Shown: positions 28,389 through 37,907 of the stretch, in pieces | Layout of the letters: each line of letters opens with the position of its first letter | How positions within the stretch are numbered: the stretch's first letter is position 1 | NCBI GenBank assembly: GCA_965249785.1 | Contig: CBDFMU010000013.1 | Span: 1-64,000, forward strand | DNA from: M3007 sp965249785 | GTDB taxonomy: Bacteria; Bacteroidota; Bacteroidia; Chitinophagales; Saprospiraceae | Length of the DNA stretch: 64,000 nt | Direction: 5' to 3' | Made by a program: the position numbers and the translations under genes | Notes under the pieces: generated by a model | Databases searched by the model: none | What the model was told of the DNA's origin: nothing | The model's input: only the letters and a program-made list of their open reading frames with translations

Positions 28389-29104
28389 TAATGGTAAATA
28401 TTGGGGGTAGAAGCGATTTTAAGCAGTAACCGTTGCATATTCATTACTGCTTCAAAATTTCTGTCGCGATCGAATATTTTTTCTTTCGCACTTTCCAGCA
28501 TCACCACCCCTCTTCTTTCTCCGTTCTCAACAAGAACGATAAAATGAAAGCTTCGTGGCTTCATTCGCATTTGCGCCAATTGGTCGGGAGTATAGTTAAG
28601 CGAACAATATTTGTAAAGTTTTCGCGAATAGTTATTTGTACTGATAAAGGACGGCAAACCATCAATAAAAAGATGGTCTTCGTTTCCTTGATAGGCCAAA
28701 GATAACATCGGCTGATAGACAGAGAGCAAATTTATTTTAGCAATGTTACAAAAATCAGTGTTGCTCGAATATCTCGAAACTGCTTGGAAGCCGTTATAAT
28801 CGGCATTAACTTGATTAACGAATACAGTAATGCGTTCGCTGGCACTAAGGTTCAGTTCCTTGTAAAAAAGTTGCTTTAGGATTTCCCGTTGCAGCCTTTT
28901 GATGTGTTCTTTCTGCTTATCTAGCAGAGATTCATTTTCCTGTTGACGTATAGAAGCCTCCTCCAGTTCTCTTATGAGTGTTTGCTTGTCTTCTAACAAA
29001 GATTGGATTAAACCTTGTTGTTCTTCGTTTCGTCTTTCAAGTTCCCGAGTGCGCTTAAGTCTTTGATTAAATAAACGTGCCAAATAGTCTTCAATTATGT
29101 GCAT
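28388..29104 (-). CDS. Coiled-coil protein upstream of the Panacea-like gene, unknown function
   Basis: A 238-residue protein. Residues 10-80 are a long charged coiled coil (RLKRTRELERRNEEQQG and on). The rest is a compact alpha/beta domain with predicted strands SFHFIVLVENG and RGVVMLES, which recalls GAF-like sensor folds, and ends in a helix. No membrane segment or signal peptide. It is coupled to the Panacea-like gene by a one-base overlap and overlaps a possible small membrane gene upstream by 14 bases. It could be the protein controlled by the Panacea partner. I do not recognise the family. Confidence 0.65.
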   Translation of the reverse strand: MHIIEDYLARLFNQRLKRTRELERRNEEQQGLIQSLLEDKQTLIRELEEASIRQQENESLLDKQKEHIKRLQREILKQLFYKELNLSASERITVFVNQVNADYNGFQAVSRYSSNTDFCNIAKINLLSVYQPMLSLAYQGNEDHLFIDGLPSFISTNNYSRKLYKYCSLNYTPDQLAQMRMKPRSFHFIVLVENGERRGVVMLESAKEKIFDRDRNFEAVMNMQRLLLKIASTPNIYH

Positions 29105-29276
29105 AATTGATCAAAGGGGATTTGGTTTCTTTCGCTAACCATCCAAACCACAGACCATTAGGTGGTAAAAAATGAATAATGAGGTCTAGTGTGAGGAAAG
29201 TAAGCAGAAAAATTCGGATTAAGCGATCAATGTAGGGTAAATTGTAGTCTAAAAAATCGCAGAAGTTGAGTATCAA
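29091..29276 (-). CDS. Possible small membrane protein
   Basis: 61 codons from a TTG start, overlapping the coiled-coil gene by 14 bases. The middle (about residues 19-41, LIRIFLLTFLTLDLIIHFL) is one membrane helix followed by an aromatic Pro-Pro segment. Small hydrophobic proteins in such clusters are often toxins or sensors, but the weak start codon leaves doubt that it is translated. Confidence 0.35.
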   Translation of the reverse strand: MILNFCDFLDYNLPYIDRLIRIFLLTFLTLDLIIHFLPPNGLWFGWLAKETKSPLINYAHN

Positions 29277-29505
29277 AAACGATTTACTGACGCTAATGTG
29301 ACATTATTTTCTTTTTGCAGTATAAAAAAATCAAATTTCCACTTAATTTATATTTATTCTAAATAATTTCGCTCTTTTTTATCGCCTGCATGCGAATATG
29401 CCATTTTTTATTCGTTTTGTTTCGCCAATCTCTACATTTGCCCGCTCTATTACTATCTCCCAAAAAATTGGGGCAGCCCTGCGGTTCATTTTGCCATTTT
29501 CCTTT

Positions 29506-32196
29506 ATGACCATCCACTTTTACCTCCGCTATCACACCCGCCTCGGTGAATCCTGTCTCGTCAGCGTCGGCGATCAGTCGCCCGTTTTGCTGGACTATCT
29601 GAACGATGAATTTTGGTATGGCTCCCTCGAAATACCGGACAAATCCGGTTGTACATTGCCTTACCGATACCATGTCCAACAAGCCAACGGTGGCCTGACC
29701 ACCGAGTGGGAAACGGAACGCAGCATACCGGCGGATGTAGCCGCTGACCGCCACGTACAAGTAATGGATTACTGGAATCCCGCTGGTCTGGTGGAAAATG
29801 TCTTTCTGACCAAGCCTTTCCAAACGGTTTTTCTTAAAAATATGGCTCCCGAATCGCCTAAAAAATCCACCGTTTTTACCCACGTTTTTCGGGTAAAAGC
29901 CCCGCTGCTACAAGGCGACGAAGTGATTTGTCTGGCTGGTCACGGCAAGGCCCTTCGTTTGTGGGATACGACGGCTCCGCTCTTGCTCAAACGCGAAGGC
30001 AGCTGGTGGACTATTCGACTGGATTTAGCGCAAGAAGATTTTCCATTGGCCTATAAATACGGCATTTGGAACACGCGTACCAATCGTTTTCTGGGTTTTG
30101 AAAATGGGGCTAATCGTGCATTATACCAATTCTCAGCCCACGATACGCCAGACCTCACCGTGCTGCATGATGGATTTGCCCGTTTGTCAAGTCCAGTGTG
30201 GAAAGGCGCGGGCGTGGCGATTCCAGTGTTCAGCCTGCGCACTCAGCAGAGTTTTGGTATCGGCGAATTCACTGATTTGCCCGCGCTTGTGGATTGGTCT
30301 AAAAGCGTGGGCCTGAAACTCATTCAGTTGCTGCCTATCAACGACACCACGGCCACGCATACCTGGACGGATTCTTATCCTTACGCCGCCATTTCGGCCT
30401 TCGCGTTGCATCCGATTTATCTGAATGTGGAAGAACTAGCCGGGAAAAAACACGCTGCGTTGTGGAAGAAATTGGCTAAAAAACAAACAGAACTAAATGC
30501 CCTCGAAGTAGTTGATTATGAGACTGTTTTGCAACATAAATGGGATATTATCCGCCAATTATATGACCTGCAAAAAGCAGATTGGCTAAAAGACCCGGCC
30601 TATCAAACTTACTACGCAGAACACAAACATTGGCTCGCGCCCTACGCGGCTTTCTGCTGGCTGCGCGATATGAATGGCACCCCTGATTTCAGTCAATGGT
30701 CGGATCACCAGCAATATGTCGCGGAGGATGTGGAGGCCATGTTGTCGCCGAAATCGGCGGAATTTGATCAGATTGCGCTGCATCTTTTCGTGCAATGGCA
30801 TTTGCACCGCCAACTTTTGACCGCCACCGATTACGCCCACGCCAATGGTTTAGTGTTAAAAGGGGACATTCCGATCGGTATTTATCGCTATTCCTGCGAT
30901 GCCTGGGTTGCGCCCGAACTGTATAACATGGACGCCCAGGCGGGTGCGCCGCCTGATGATTTTGCCGAAAAAGGCCAGAATTGGGGTTTTCCGACCTACA
31001 ATTGGGCCAATATGAAAGCCGACGGTTTTGCCTGGTGGCGGCAGCGTTTCGAGCAAATGAACCTCTATTTCGATGCCTTCCGCATTGACCATATCCTTGG
31101 CTTTTTCCGCATTTGGAGCATTCCGCTGGATGCCGTAGAAGGCATTTTAGGTCAATTTGTACCCACCATTCCTGTCACCGAGCGGGAAATTCGCGCACGC
31201 GGTATTCCCTTCGATCACGACCGTTTTTGCAAACCTTTCATCAGCGAACGGGTCGTGTGGGATTTCTTCGGCGATAGTTCGATGGCGGCGTTAAATTTTC
31301 TGAAAAAACGGCCCGACGGACGTTACGATCTGTTGCCTGAATTTTCTAACCAGCGGCAGGTAGAAGCCCACTTTGCTTCCCAAGCCCCGACCGATCAAAA
31401 TGCCCGGCTTCGCGATGGTCTGTATGGACTTATTTCCAACGTCATTTTGCTCGATCCAGCGGTGACCGTGGCTGCTCCGGAAGGTAGTGGCTGGTCGGGT
31501 GCGTTCCGTTTTGGCATGGAAAAAACCTCTTCTTTCCAGCAATTGGACGGCCAGACGCAGCAGCAACTCCGCGCCTTATACCTCGATTATTTCTATAAAC
31601 GCCAAGACGACTTCTGGCAACAGGAAGCCATGGAAAAATTGCCCGCCCTGAAACGAGCCACCAAAATGCTCATCTGCGGCGAAGACCTCGGCATGGTCCC
31701 CCACTGCGTCCCCGATGTCATGGCTGACCTCGGTATCCTCAGTCTGGAAATCCAGCGGATGCCCAAGCAGAGCGACCGCACTTTTTTCCATCCCAAAGAT
31801 GCGCCTTATCTCTCTGTCGTCACGCCTAGTACCCACGATATGAGCACTTTACGCGGCTGGTGGGAAGAAGATCGTGCTTTGACCCAGCGTTTTTTCAACG
31901 AAATGCTCCAACAATCTGGCAACGCTCCCTACTTCTGCGAGCCTTGGATCAATAAGATGCTGCTGGAACAACATTTTTATTCGCCCGCCATGTGGAGCAT
32001 CTTTCAACTGCAAGACCTGCTCGGTATGGACGGTGCATTGCGCCGCCAAAACCCCAATGACGAACGCATCAATGTACCTGCCAATCCGAAGCATTATTGG
32101 CGGTATCGGATGCACTTGGGTTTGGAGGATTTGATGGGAGCGGAGGGATTTAATGGGGAGGTGAAGAAGATGGTGGTGGGGAGTGGGCGGGGGTAG
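29506..32196 (+). CDS. malQ: 4-alpha-glucanotransferase (GH77) with N-terminal starch-binding domains
   Basis: An 896-residue amylomaltase of the DPE2 type. It moves glucan chains between maltodextrins during glycogen or maltose use. Two CBM20-like domains fill about residues 1-230 (HFYLRYHTRLGESC, then FRVKAPLLQGDEVICLAG). The GH77 core follows with the nucleophile Asp in FDAFRIDHILGFFRIW, the acid/base Glu in CGEDLGMVP, and the third Asp in STHDMSTLRGWW. ATG at 29506 is chosen because the protein domain starts there; the frame is open to 29398. A 230-base gap separates it from the divergent Panacea-type cluster. Confidence 0.94.
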   Translation: MTIHFYLRYHTRLGESCLVSVGDQSPVLLDYLNDEFWYGSLEIPDKSGCTLPYRYHVQQANGGLTTEWETERSIPADVAADRHVQVMDYWNPAGLVENVFLTKPFQTVFLKNMAPESPKKSTVFTHVFRVKAPLLQGDEVICLAGHGKALRLWDTTAPLLLKREGSWWTIRLDLAQEDFPLAYKYGIWNTRTNRFLGFENGANRALYQFSAHDTPDLTVLHDGFARLSSPVWKGAGVAIPVFSLRTQQSFGIGEFTDLPALVDWSKSVGLKLIQLLPINDTTATHTWTDSYPYAAISAFALHPIYLNVEELAGKKHAALWKKLAKKQTELNALEVVDYETVLQHKWDIIRQLYDLQKADWLKDPAYQTYYAEHKHWLAPYAAFCWLRDMNGTPDFSQWSDHQQYVAEDVEAMLSPKSAEFDQIALHLFVQWHLHRQLLTATDYAHANGLVLKGDIPIGIYRYSCDAWVAPELYNMDAQAGAPPDDFAEKGQNWGFPTYNWANMKADGFAWWRQRFEQMNLYFDAFRIDHILGFFRIWSIPLDAVEGILGQFVPTIPVTEREIRARGIPFDHDRFCKPFISERVVWDFFGDSSMAALNFLKKRPDGRYDLLPEFSNQRQVEAHFASQAPTDQNARLRDGLYGLISNVILLDPAVTVAAPEGSGWSGAFRFGMEKTSSFQQLDGQTQQQLRALYLDYFYKRQDDFWQQEAMEKLPALKRATKMLICGEDLGMVPHCVPDVMADLGILSLEIQRMPKQSDRTFFHPKDAPYLSVVTPSTHDMSTLRGWWEEDRALTQRFFNEMLQQSGNAPYFCEPWINKMLLEQHFYSPAMWSIFQLQDLLGMDGALRRQNPNDERINVPANPKHYWRYRMHLGLEDLMGAEGFNGEVKKMVVGSGRG

Positions 32197-32327
32197 GAGT
32201 GGCTTTACCAAGTTTCTAGAATTCGGCAAGCCTATATATTGACAGATTAAATTTTCCTTATTATGGCCGACTCTGCTAATTGGCAATCTGTTTTTAGCAA
32301 GTTGGCAGCGAAAATTTGAGTACCTCC

Positions 32328-32978
32328 TTAATACACCTCCACCACACCGCCTAGTTCCAAATTCACCCGTTGTGCTTCTTCACTGGTTGGGTATGGCCCG
32401 GCATAGATGGCTATACCCTTAGCCTTATTCATTGTGCAGGCTGAAAAGCCCCACCCCCGCACTTCTCTACAGCGAGCATTGGCATCCTTAATATTGTCTA
32501 CTATAGCCACGAGGATAAAGTATTTTTCATCTGCCTCCCTGGTAGGTCCGCCTTTATGGAGTATATAGGGAGACTGTTTCACAGGCTGCTTAGGTTGATG
32601 TACCGTAGCAATGGTGTCTGGGGTTTCTGCTGTCATTTTGCTTAGAAGTTTACTAGTCATCGCTCCATCCTTCTGAGCTTGGAAAAGACCTGCTTTTTGG
32701 GCCAGAGCCGCGCCGCCTATAACCAAGACAATAAGGAGTAGAATGAGGGGAAATAAATTTCTACCTTCATCGTAATCGTCATCCTCATAGTAACGGCGAT
32801 CTCGGTCTTCCCGATCATAATGGCGGCGATTGTAATAGTCACGTCTGCCGCGTCTACCGCCCTGGCCACCGCCGAACATCTTGGATATTATATTAAAAAT
32901 GACGATTAAAAAGGCCGCTCCAATAAAAAAGCCAACCAGCAGAAAAGTAAGATTAGAAGTGCTCAATAAATCAGTCAT
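32328..32978 (-). CDS. Membrane protein with SPOR-like C-terminal domain
   Basis: A 216-residue protein: membrane helix (about 10-33), a low-complexity RRGRRDYYNRRHYDREDRDRRYY stretch (shown here as two parts around residues 42-65), a second helix (about 76-93), a linker, then about 80 residues with the strand-helix-strand pattern of a SPOR domain (YFILVAIVDN, helix, then GIAIYAGPYPTSEEAQRV). SPOR domains bind denuded peptidoglycan glycan strands. It lies about 190 bases after the TIR gene and may be a separate unit. Confidence 0.7.
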   Translation of the reverse strand: MTDLLSTSNLTFLLVGFFIGAAFLIVIFNIISKMFGGGQGGRRGRRDYYNRRHYDREDRDRRYYEDDDYDEGRNLFPLILLLIVLVIGGAALAQKAGLFQAQKDGAMTSKLLSKMTAETPDTIATVHQPKQPVKQSPYILHKGGPTREADEKYFILVAIVDNIKDANARCREVRGWGFSACTMNKAKGIAIYAGPYPTSEEAQRVNLELGGVVEVY

Positions 32979-33163
32979 GGCTATTGATATTATTAGGTGA
33001 AATAATACCCATGACCAAACGAAAGGAATGCCAACAATGCAATCTATTGATAATCAACCATATGTTGCTACAAGCGAACGATATATGATTTTGATTTTTA
33101 TGGATTGCCTCTATTTTTTCGGATAATCAGAAAGAAGTGTATCGTCAAGAAGGGGAGCATAGA

Positions 33164-34492
33164 TTATGTTTCCCAAGTTTCGTCTAAAAACGGTTTGATT
33201 TCGTTGAAAACGGTAACGAGAACTTCATGTACGTTTGGTCCCTCCTTCACAGCACGTTTATTACGAGGCAAAATCTGCAGTGGTTCTATATAAGGAATTT
33301 CTTCCCACAAACAGTATTGCAAAAGAACTGGAATGATCCGCACTTTTTCTTGCTTTTGCCTTTGAAAAGCTTCTTTAGCGATTTCTATGCAACCTTCTTT
33401 ATCCGTCAAAAAATCAGGGCAGAGTAAGAGAATAAACAACTCTGCTTTTTCTATATGTTTTCTTATCTCTTTATCTATTCTATCTCCTGGCTCCAAGTTG
33501 TTATGATCTAATCTTTCAAGGGTAAATGAGTGTTCCAAAGGCGGTAAATACTTTTTAAACTCTCCGGCCATTTCTGATGCATTATTATAAACGAGCATTA
33601 TATTAATTGGGAACTTTTCAAAAATAAGGGGAAATGCTTTTCTGGTAAGGAGGTTAGGGTATCTAATCCTTATTGTACGCAGCTCTTCTTTTAGTTCTGT
33701 TATAGAGATGTTTCTTTCTCTGGCTAATTCAGCCATTGAGATATCTCCCAAAGAGTCACGAAATTCTTTTAGATACAATAAATCTTTTTCCAATTCGCGC
33801 ACTTTCTGGCTGTCATACTCCATCTGGAAGCGTTGCCCCAGATGCGTCTTATTGATCTTCTCTGCTTTGTCCGAATGTGCGCTAAAGATAGCATAGCGGA
33901 TAAAACCTCCCAAGTTGCGCAAGGCACAATCGGATAAAATATGCAGCACCTCTTCTTCAAAGGCTTCCTCCGCAGTTTTACCAAAAAAATCGGTCCAGTT
34001 GGGAGTACAAATGGTACGTTGGCGTAAAAAATAAGCCAGTACCTCTTGGACGTGGTGGAGAGATCTAGGCAACGCTCTGCCTGCTGATGAATTCAATACA
34101 TCTTGTTGGAGGATGGATAGAATCTCCTGCGGCAAACATTCTTGCACCAATTCCTCTTTGGAGATAAAGCCAGATGCCCCTAACAACATTGCTTTTTCGT
34201 AATTTGCCCAAGATCCTAAAGTAAAAATAATCCAAGGAATATTTGCCGATTTAATTTTGTCCAAAAAAACTGCTTCCGAGATTTCAATCCGTTCTAACCA
34301 AGTAAAATCCAAAAGGATGGCACTATATTTTTTTTCAAGATCATCTGGCAATATGATATTGCCAAGTGGGCCAAGCTCAAAAATATGGATGTCCCAATTG
34401 GTCGAGTTAAAATAGTCCTTATACTTTGCAAAATTATCATCAAAGACCAAGAGGTGATGGATATCCTCTGGTTTGTTAATAATAGGTGTCAT
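33164..34492 (-). CDS. Receiver-TIR fusion protein, putative effector
   Basis: A 442-residue protein. Residues 10-125 form a receiver domain with all key positions visible: D18/D19, phospho-acceptor D62 in AILLDFTW, T91 in IIFTLGSW and K112 in GFISKEEL. A helical middle (about 130-290) contains an MAELARERNISITELKEEL stretch resembling a helix-turn-helix. Residues 296-440 match a TIR domain: INIMLVYNNASEM (strand A), AELFILLLCPDFLTD (strand C region), a candidate catalytic Glu at 366 or 370, and VRIIPVLLQYCLWEEIP followed by LQILPRN. TIR effectors in bacterial immunity degrade NAD+ or make signal molecules from it. The start directly follows the stop of the sigma-54 activator gene, the last of a tight operon. 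Confidence 0.82.
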   Translation of the reverse strand: MTPIINKPEDIHHLLVFDDNFAKYKDYFNSTNWDIHIFELGPLGNIILPDDLEKKYSAILLDFTWLERIEISEAVFLDKIKSANIPWIIFTLGSWANYEKAMLLGASGFISKEELVQECLPQEILSILQQDVLNSSAGRALPRSLHHVQEVLAYFLRQRTICTPNWTDFFGKTAEEAFEEEVLHILSDCALRNLGGFIRYAIFSAHSDKAEKINKTHLGQRFQMEYDSQKVRELEKDLLYLKEFRDSLGDISMAELARERNISITELKEELRTIRIRYPNLLTRKAFPLIFEKFPINIMLVYNNASEMAGEFKKYLPPLEHSFTLERLDHNNLEPGDRIDKEIRKHIEKAELFILLLCPDFLTDKEGCIEIAKEAFQRQKQEKVRIIPVLLQYCLWEEIPYIEPLQILPRNKRAVKEGPNVHEVLVTVFNEIKPFLDETWET

Positions 34493-35989
34493 TCAATAAA
34501 TTTTATAGGCGTTTTTTAAATATGGAAAGGATTCTAGTAAGTCTGGAAATTTCTTTTGACAGGCAATAATTTGGGAACGTATATTTTGTTCATTGTGCAA
34601 ACCCAGTAACTGAGCAGCATCGGTTTTACGGCCACCGGCATCTTTTAACGCGCGGTCTATGCGCTGGAGTTCTAAATAGAATTGGACCTTTTTGGATGGC
34701 CAGTCTTGTCTGAGCGACTCTGGGGTAACAGGGATGGTAGGCTGATGAGGTAAAATGTTATTGGACAATATACTCTTGGTACGACCCGGGTACTTGAACT
34801 GCTGTGGAACCAGATCTGTATCAATAATGTCCCGCCCCCTTGCATCGGCTTCTATGACTAAATATTCCAGCACGCCTTGTAGTTGACGAACATTAGTTGG
34901 CCAGTCATAATGCTCTAGGATATACAGTGCTTCTTTAGTAAAACACTCCAAGGGCCCCTTGCCAAACATGGGGTGTTCGGCATGAATCTGTCGGGGTAGG
35001 TAATATTCTATTAAAGGCATGATCTCTTCCCGCCGCTCACAAAGCGGGGGAATAAGGATACGTCGGTTGCTGATGCGGGCGTAAAAATCGGTTCGCATTC
35101 GGCCTTCCCGGACTGCTTCTTCCAAATCAACGTGAGTGGCAAAAAGTAAATGCGCTTCGAGCCGCATATCTTCAGTAGAGCCAACCTTCTGAAAGGTGCG
35201 GTTGCCTAGCACAGTTAGGAGCTGCGCCTGCACTTCAAGGCTGATTTCACCAATTTCGTCAATCAGCAAGGTGCCATTTTTAGCGGACTCAAAGTATCCA
35301 ACTTTATTGGTCTCCGCGCCCGTAAATGCCCCTTTGATATGTCCAAAAAGTTCGCTCGCAATTAGCTCTTTACCCAAGGCAGCTAAGTTGACGATTTTAA
35401 ACGGCAGACCCGGATCGTTTTTGGCTTGGTGCAAGTAGCGCGCAGCGACTTCTTTACCTACCCCGCTCTCCCCTAACACCAAAATAGGAACGTTGGGATA
35501 TTTGACCAAGGTACGTAATTGTCGCTTGACTTCTTCCATGGCAGGAGAACTAGCAATGAAACCATCCACGCCCCTCTGCTGTACTAGAGGATGTACTGTT
35601 GAGGTATTAAATTTACGAATAGCCCTTCTGATTTCCTCGTCCCATTTTTCAGGATCGTACTCGCTTTTGGAAAGAAATAAGCTGCTTCCTCCTTTTATCG
35701 CTTTGAATAAAGTATCAGGTTGGTTGCCAGAACTGGCCACTAAAATTGGAAAACGTCCATTGGCCAACCGGACCGCTTTGGGAAGGATATCCTTCAGTCC
35801 GTATTCAGAATCCTTAGGGGGGAATTGCAGGTCCAATAATACTGCGTCAAAACCACCTCTTCTAATCAGTTCTAAACCACGCTCAAAATGGTTGGCATAT
35901 TCAAAATCATAGGCAGACTTATAACGCTCTCGAAAGACAGCATAGTACTGATGGTCGTCATCTATGATAAGCAGGTGAACGTTGGGCAT
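34493..35989 (-). CDS. Receiver-sigma54 activator (NtrC type) of the TIR locus
   Basis: A 498-residue regulator. The receiver has D10-D12, D53 in AVLLDLQF, S86/S87 and K108 in LFLSKSEYD. The AAA+ domain has Walker A LGESGVGKE, an intact GAFTGA loop in HIKGAFTGAETNK, and Walker B TLLIDEIGEI. The C-terminus has a Fis-like DNA-binding stretch (GGRKTDAAQLLGLHNEQNI). It should activate sigma-54 promoters, most simply the one at 43174-43189 at the head of its own operon. The closing helix-turn-helix is less standard than in NtrC. Distance to the upstream gene is 10 bases. Confidence 0.9.
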   Translation of the reverse strand: MPNVHLLIIDDDHQYYAVFRERYKSAYDFEYANHFERGLELIRRGGFDAVLLDLQFPPKDSEYGLKDILPKAVRLANGRFPILVASSGNQPDTLFKAIKGGSSLFLSKSEYDPEKWDEEIRRAIRKFNTSTVHPLVQQRGVDGFIASSPAMEEVKRQLRTLVKYPNVPILVLGESGVGKEVAARYLHQAKNDPGLPFKIVNLAALGKELIASELFGHIKGAFTGAETNKVGYFESAKNGTLLIDEIGEISLEVQAQLLTVLGNRTFQKVGSTEDMRLEAHLLFATHVDLEEAVREGRMRTDFYARISNRRILIPPLCERREEIMPLIEYYLPRQIHAEHPMFGKGPLECFTKEALYILEHYDWPTNVRQLQGVLEYLVIEADARGRDIIDTDLVPQQFKYPGRTKSILSNNILPHQPTIPVTPESLRQDWPSKKVQFYLELQRIDRALKDAGGRKTDAAQLLGLHNEQNIRSQIIACQKKFPDLLESFPYLKNAYKIY

Positions 35990-35999
35990 GTAGGCTAAT

Positions 36000-36833
36000 T
36001 TACCAATAATCTTCAGGAAAAATATAAGGCATCATTTCTTTCTTTATAATCTGAATCAAAGCATCAAGCGGAGTTATTTCTGGGTACTGATCAGTTTCCG
36101 CAACAGCTTCCATGTCATTGGCTAACTTATCTACTATATATTTAATCTTAGAGGAAGCTTGCTGGTAAGGGAGATATTCGAAAACATCGGAATAGTATTT
36201 CCAACGATGGTAAAAATAATCCCAAAGCTTTTCGATCTGTTCGCGAGCCGCTCGCCATTTCTGCTCTAAATCAGTCTTTTCGTTGCTTTTATCAAGGTAC
36301 TGCTGGTAATGCTTCAAATCTTGCAATTGTTTACGTAAGGCGGCAATTTGTGCGAACAAACTTTTCGATTCCTCGTGCCCTATCACAAATTTACGCATTT
36401 GGAGGTTGAGGTCATTGCCTAGTTTGACCAAGTCAAAGGCCCAAGGATCAATGAACTTTGACTTTTCACCCTCGTCTCCTGCTTCAGCATATATCAACGG
36501 GAATGCGGAAACGGGCAATGTATTTTCCAGCCAACCTGTTAAGTCGTCAGGCAAATCTAACAAATTCACACAATTAGGGTGTAAGCTTTGGGCATAGGCA
36601 GCAACAATCAATCGGGTTTGCGGACAAAATTCCATGAGCCAAGGTTTCCAAGTCGTAGAAATGGCGTATAATTCCGATCTAATACGAAACGGCTCCACGA
36701 TAAACAGATAGTCCGCTGCCGGAGTTTCTCTAATTGGGTATGCAATCCATTCATATCCTCTGGTCTGGAAATATTGTCCTAATGTAGGAAGAATGGCATC
36801 GTTATTAGCAATATAATGTATTCGTGGCAGCAT
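36000..36833 (-). CDS. Receiver-like (phospho-acceptor absent) protein with coiled coil, unknown
   Basis: A 277-residue protein I cannot name. The first 115 residues alternate strands and helices as in a receiver (IHYIANNDAI, YLFIVEPF, TRLIVAAYAQ, NLLDLPDD) but the acidic pocket and phospho-acceptor Asp are not where they should be. The rest is helical with a coiled coil at about 165-215 and a four-helix-like end. In its operon with two true receivers and a kinase-like protein it could be a decoy receiver, a scaffold or a phosphotransfer protein. All of this is inferred from predicted fold and neighbours. Confidence 0.5.
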   Translation of the reverse strand: MLPRIHYIANNDAILPTLGQYFQTRGYEWIAYPIRETPAADYLFIVEPFRIRSELYAISTTWKPWLMEFCPQTRLIVAAYAQSLHPNCVNLLDLPDDLTGWLENTLPVSAFPLIYAEAGDEGEKSKFIDPWAFDLVKLGNDLNLQMRKFVIGHEESKSLFAQIAALRKQLQDLKHYQQYLDKSNEKTDLEQKWRAAREQIEKLWDYFYHRWKYYSDVFEYLPYQQASSKIKYIVDKLANDMEAVAETDQYPEITPLDALIQIIKKEMMPYIFPEDYW

Positions 36834-36854
36834 AATGCGTGGGTTGTAATGCGT

Positions 36855-37895
36855 CTAATTAGACATCTCCCCGGGTATAGATTGCACCAATAGGTTGAAC
36901 CGATTGGCTAAATCGCGCAGAGTGTTTTTGCTAACGTGGGTTTCGGAGCTGAATAATATTTGCTGTAACACTCGGCCAGTTTCTTCATATGCTTCAATGA
37001 CCAAGGGGCGATCCCGCTCTTTTTCAATGGCCAAATTAGCAATATCATCGTCAAAAAGATAGGATTTCCCTTCTTTACGCTCTAATTTCTCGACTTCTCG
37101 CACTTCATTTTTTGACTTAAAATTTTCTTGCGGTTCAATTGCCTTTGCTTCGAGGTGGCGAGTAGTCTTATAGTGACCTAAAAAACTCTTAATTCGGTAC
37201 AACAGGTTACGGTTACAGTACGGCAATTGTTTCAATCGCCCTTCTATATCGTCTACAGAAATCATATCCGACTGGCCAGGCAATAACAACTCAAACCAGC
37301 AATTAAATAATTCTTCTTTCAATTCAAAAGTTTTACTCTGAAATTCATGTCGATAATAAGTCCAAACCCGGTCGAAATAGGGCTGCTTGATAATTTTTCG
37401 ATCTTCATCAAAAGTCTCTATATATTCATCGGTGTCCAAGTCGCGTTGAATGAAAAAACCACCTGTATCATTCAATAATCCTGATTTCTGGGTATTGTAG
37501 TAAATATAGTCCCGTCCATCCGCAAAAAGGAAACATTTAAGGTTGTTTTTCCCAAACTTGGCACGGATTTCCGCAACATCTTTTTCGTCATAAAAGTGAG
37601 CGCGATGCAGAAACACTAACACTTCACTTTCAGGGGAAATATAGCGTTCCAACAAAGCAAAAAAGAGGCGATCAGTCTGCTCGTCGTCTTTATAAATATT
37701 TGCTTGCACAAATTTGGCATGTGGGCACAATTCACTATGCTCCACTGGATACTCTTCAAAATACTTGCCTCTCCCAAGATCAATCTGTCCAACGTGTTTC
37801 TCAAGTTTTTTTTCCCGAAAAATTCTGGCGTTCACGCCCCCATTGAGGTTTTCCCATTTCCATAGTACGATCAATATTTGTTGTCTGTTGCCCAT
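36855..37895 (-). CDS. Unknown protein of the TIR locus
   Basis: A 346-residue soluble protein with no family I recognise. The first half is alpha/beta with strands QILIVLWKWE, EVLVFLHRAHF and LKCFLFADGRDY, so a Rossmann-like fold is likely; the second half is helical and charged. No signal peptide or membrane segment. It lies 12 bases after the large kinase-like gene and 21 bases before the receiver-like gene, so it must be co-transcribed. It may take part in sensing. Confidence 0.6.
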   Translation of the reverse strand: MGNRQQILIVLWKWENLNGGVNARIFREKKLEKHVGQIDLGRGKYFEEYPVEHSELCPHAKFVQANIYKDDEQTDRLFFALLERYISPESEVLVFLHRAHFYDEKDVAEIRAKFGKNNLKCFLFADGRDYIYYNTQKSGLLNDTGGFFIQRDLDTDEYIETFDEDRKIIKQPYFDRVWTYYRHEFQSKTFELKEELFNCWFELLLPGQSDMISVDDIEGRLKQLPYCNRNLLYRIKSFLGHYKTTRHLEAKAIEPQENFKSKNEVREVEKLERKEGKSYLFDDDIANLAIEKERDRPLVIEAYEETGRVLQQILFSSETHVSKNTLRDLANRFNLLVQSIPGEMSN

Positions 37896-37907
37896 ATTTC
37901 ATTTCGC

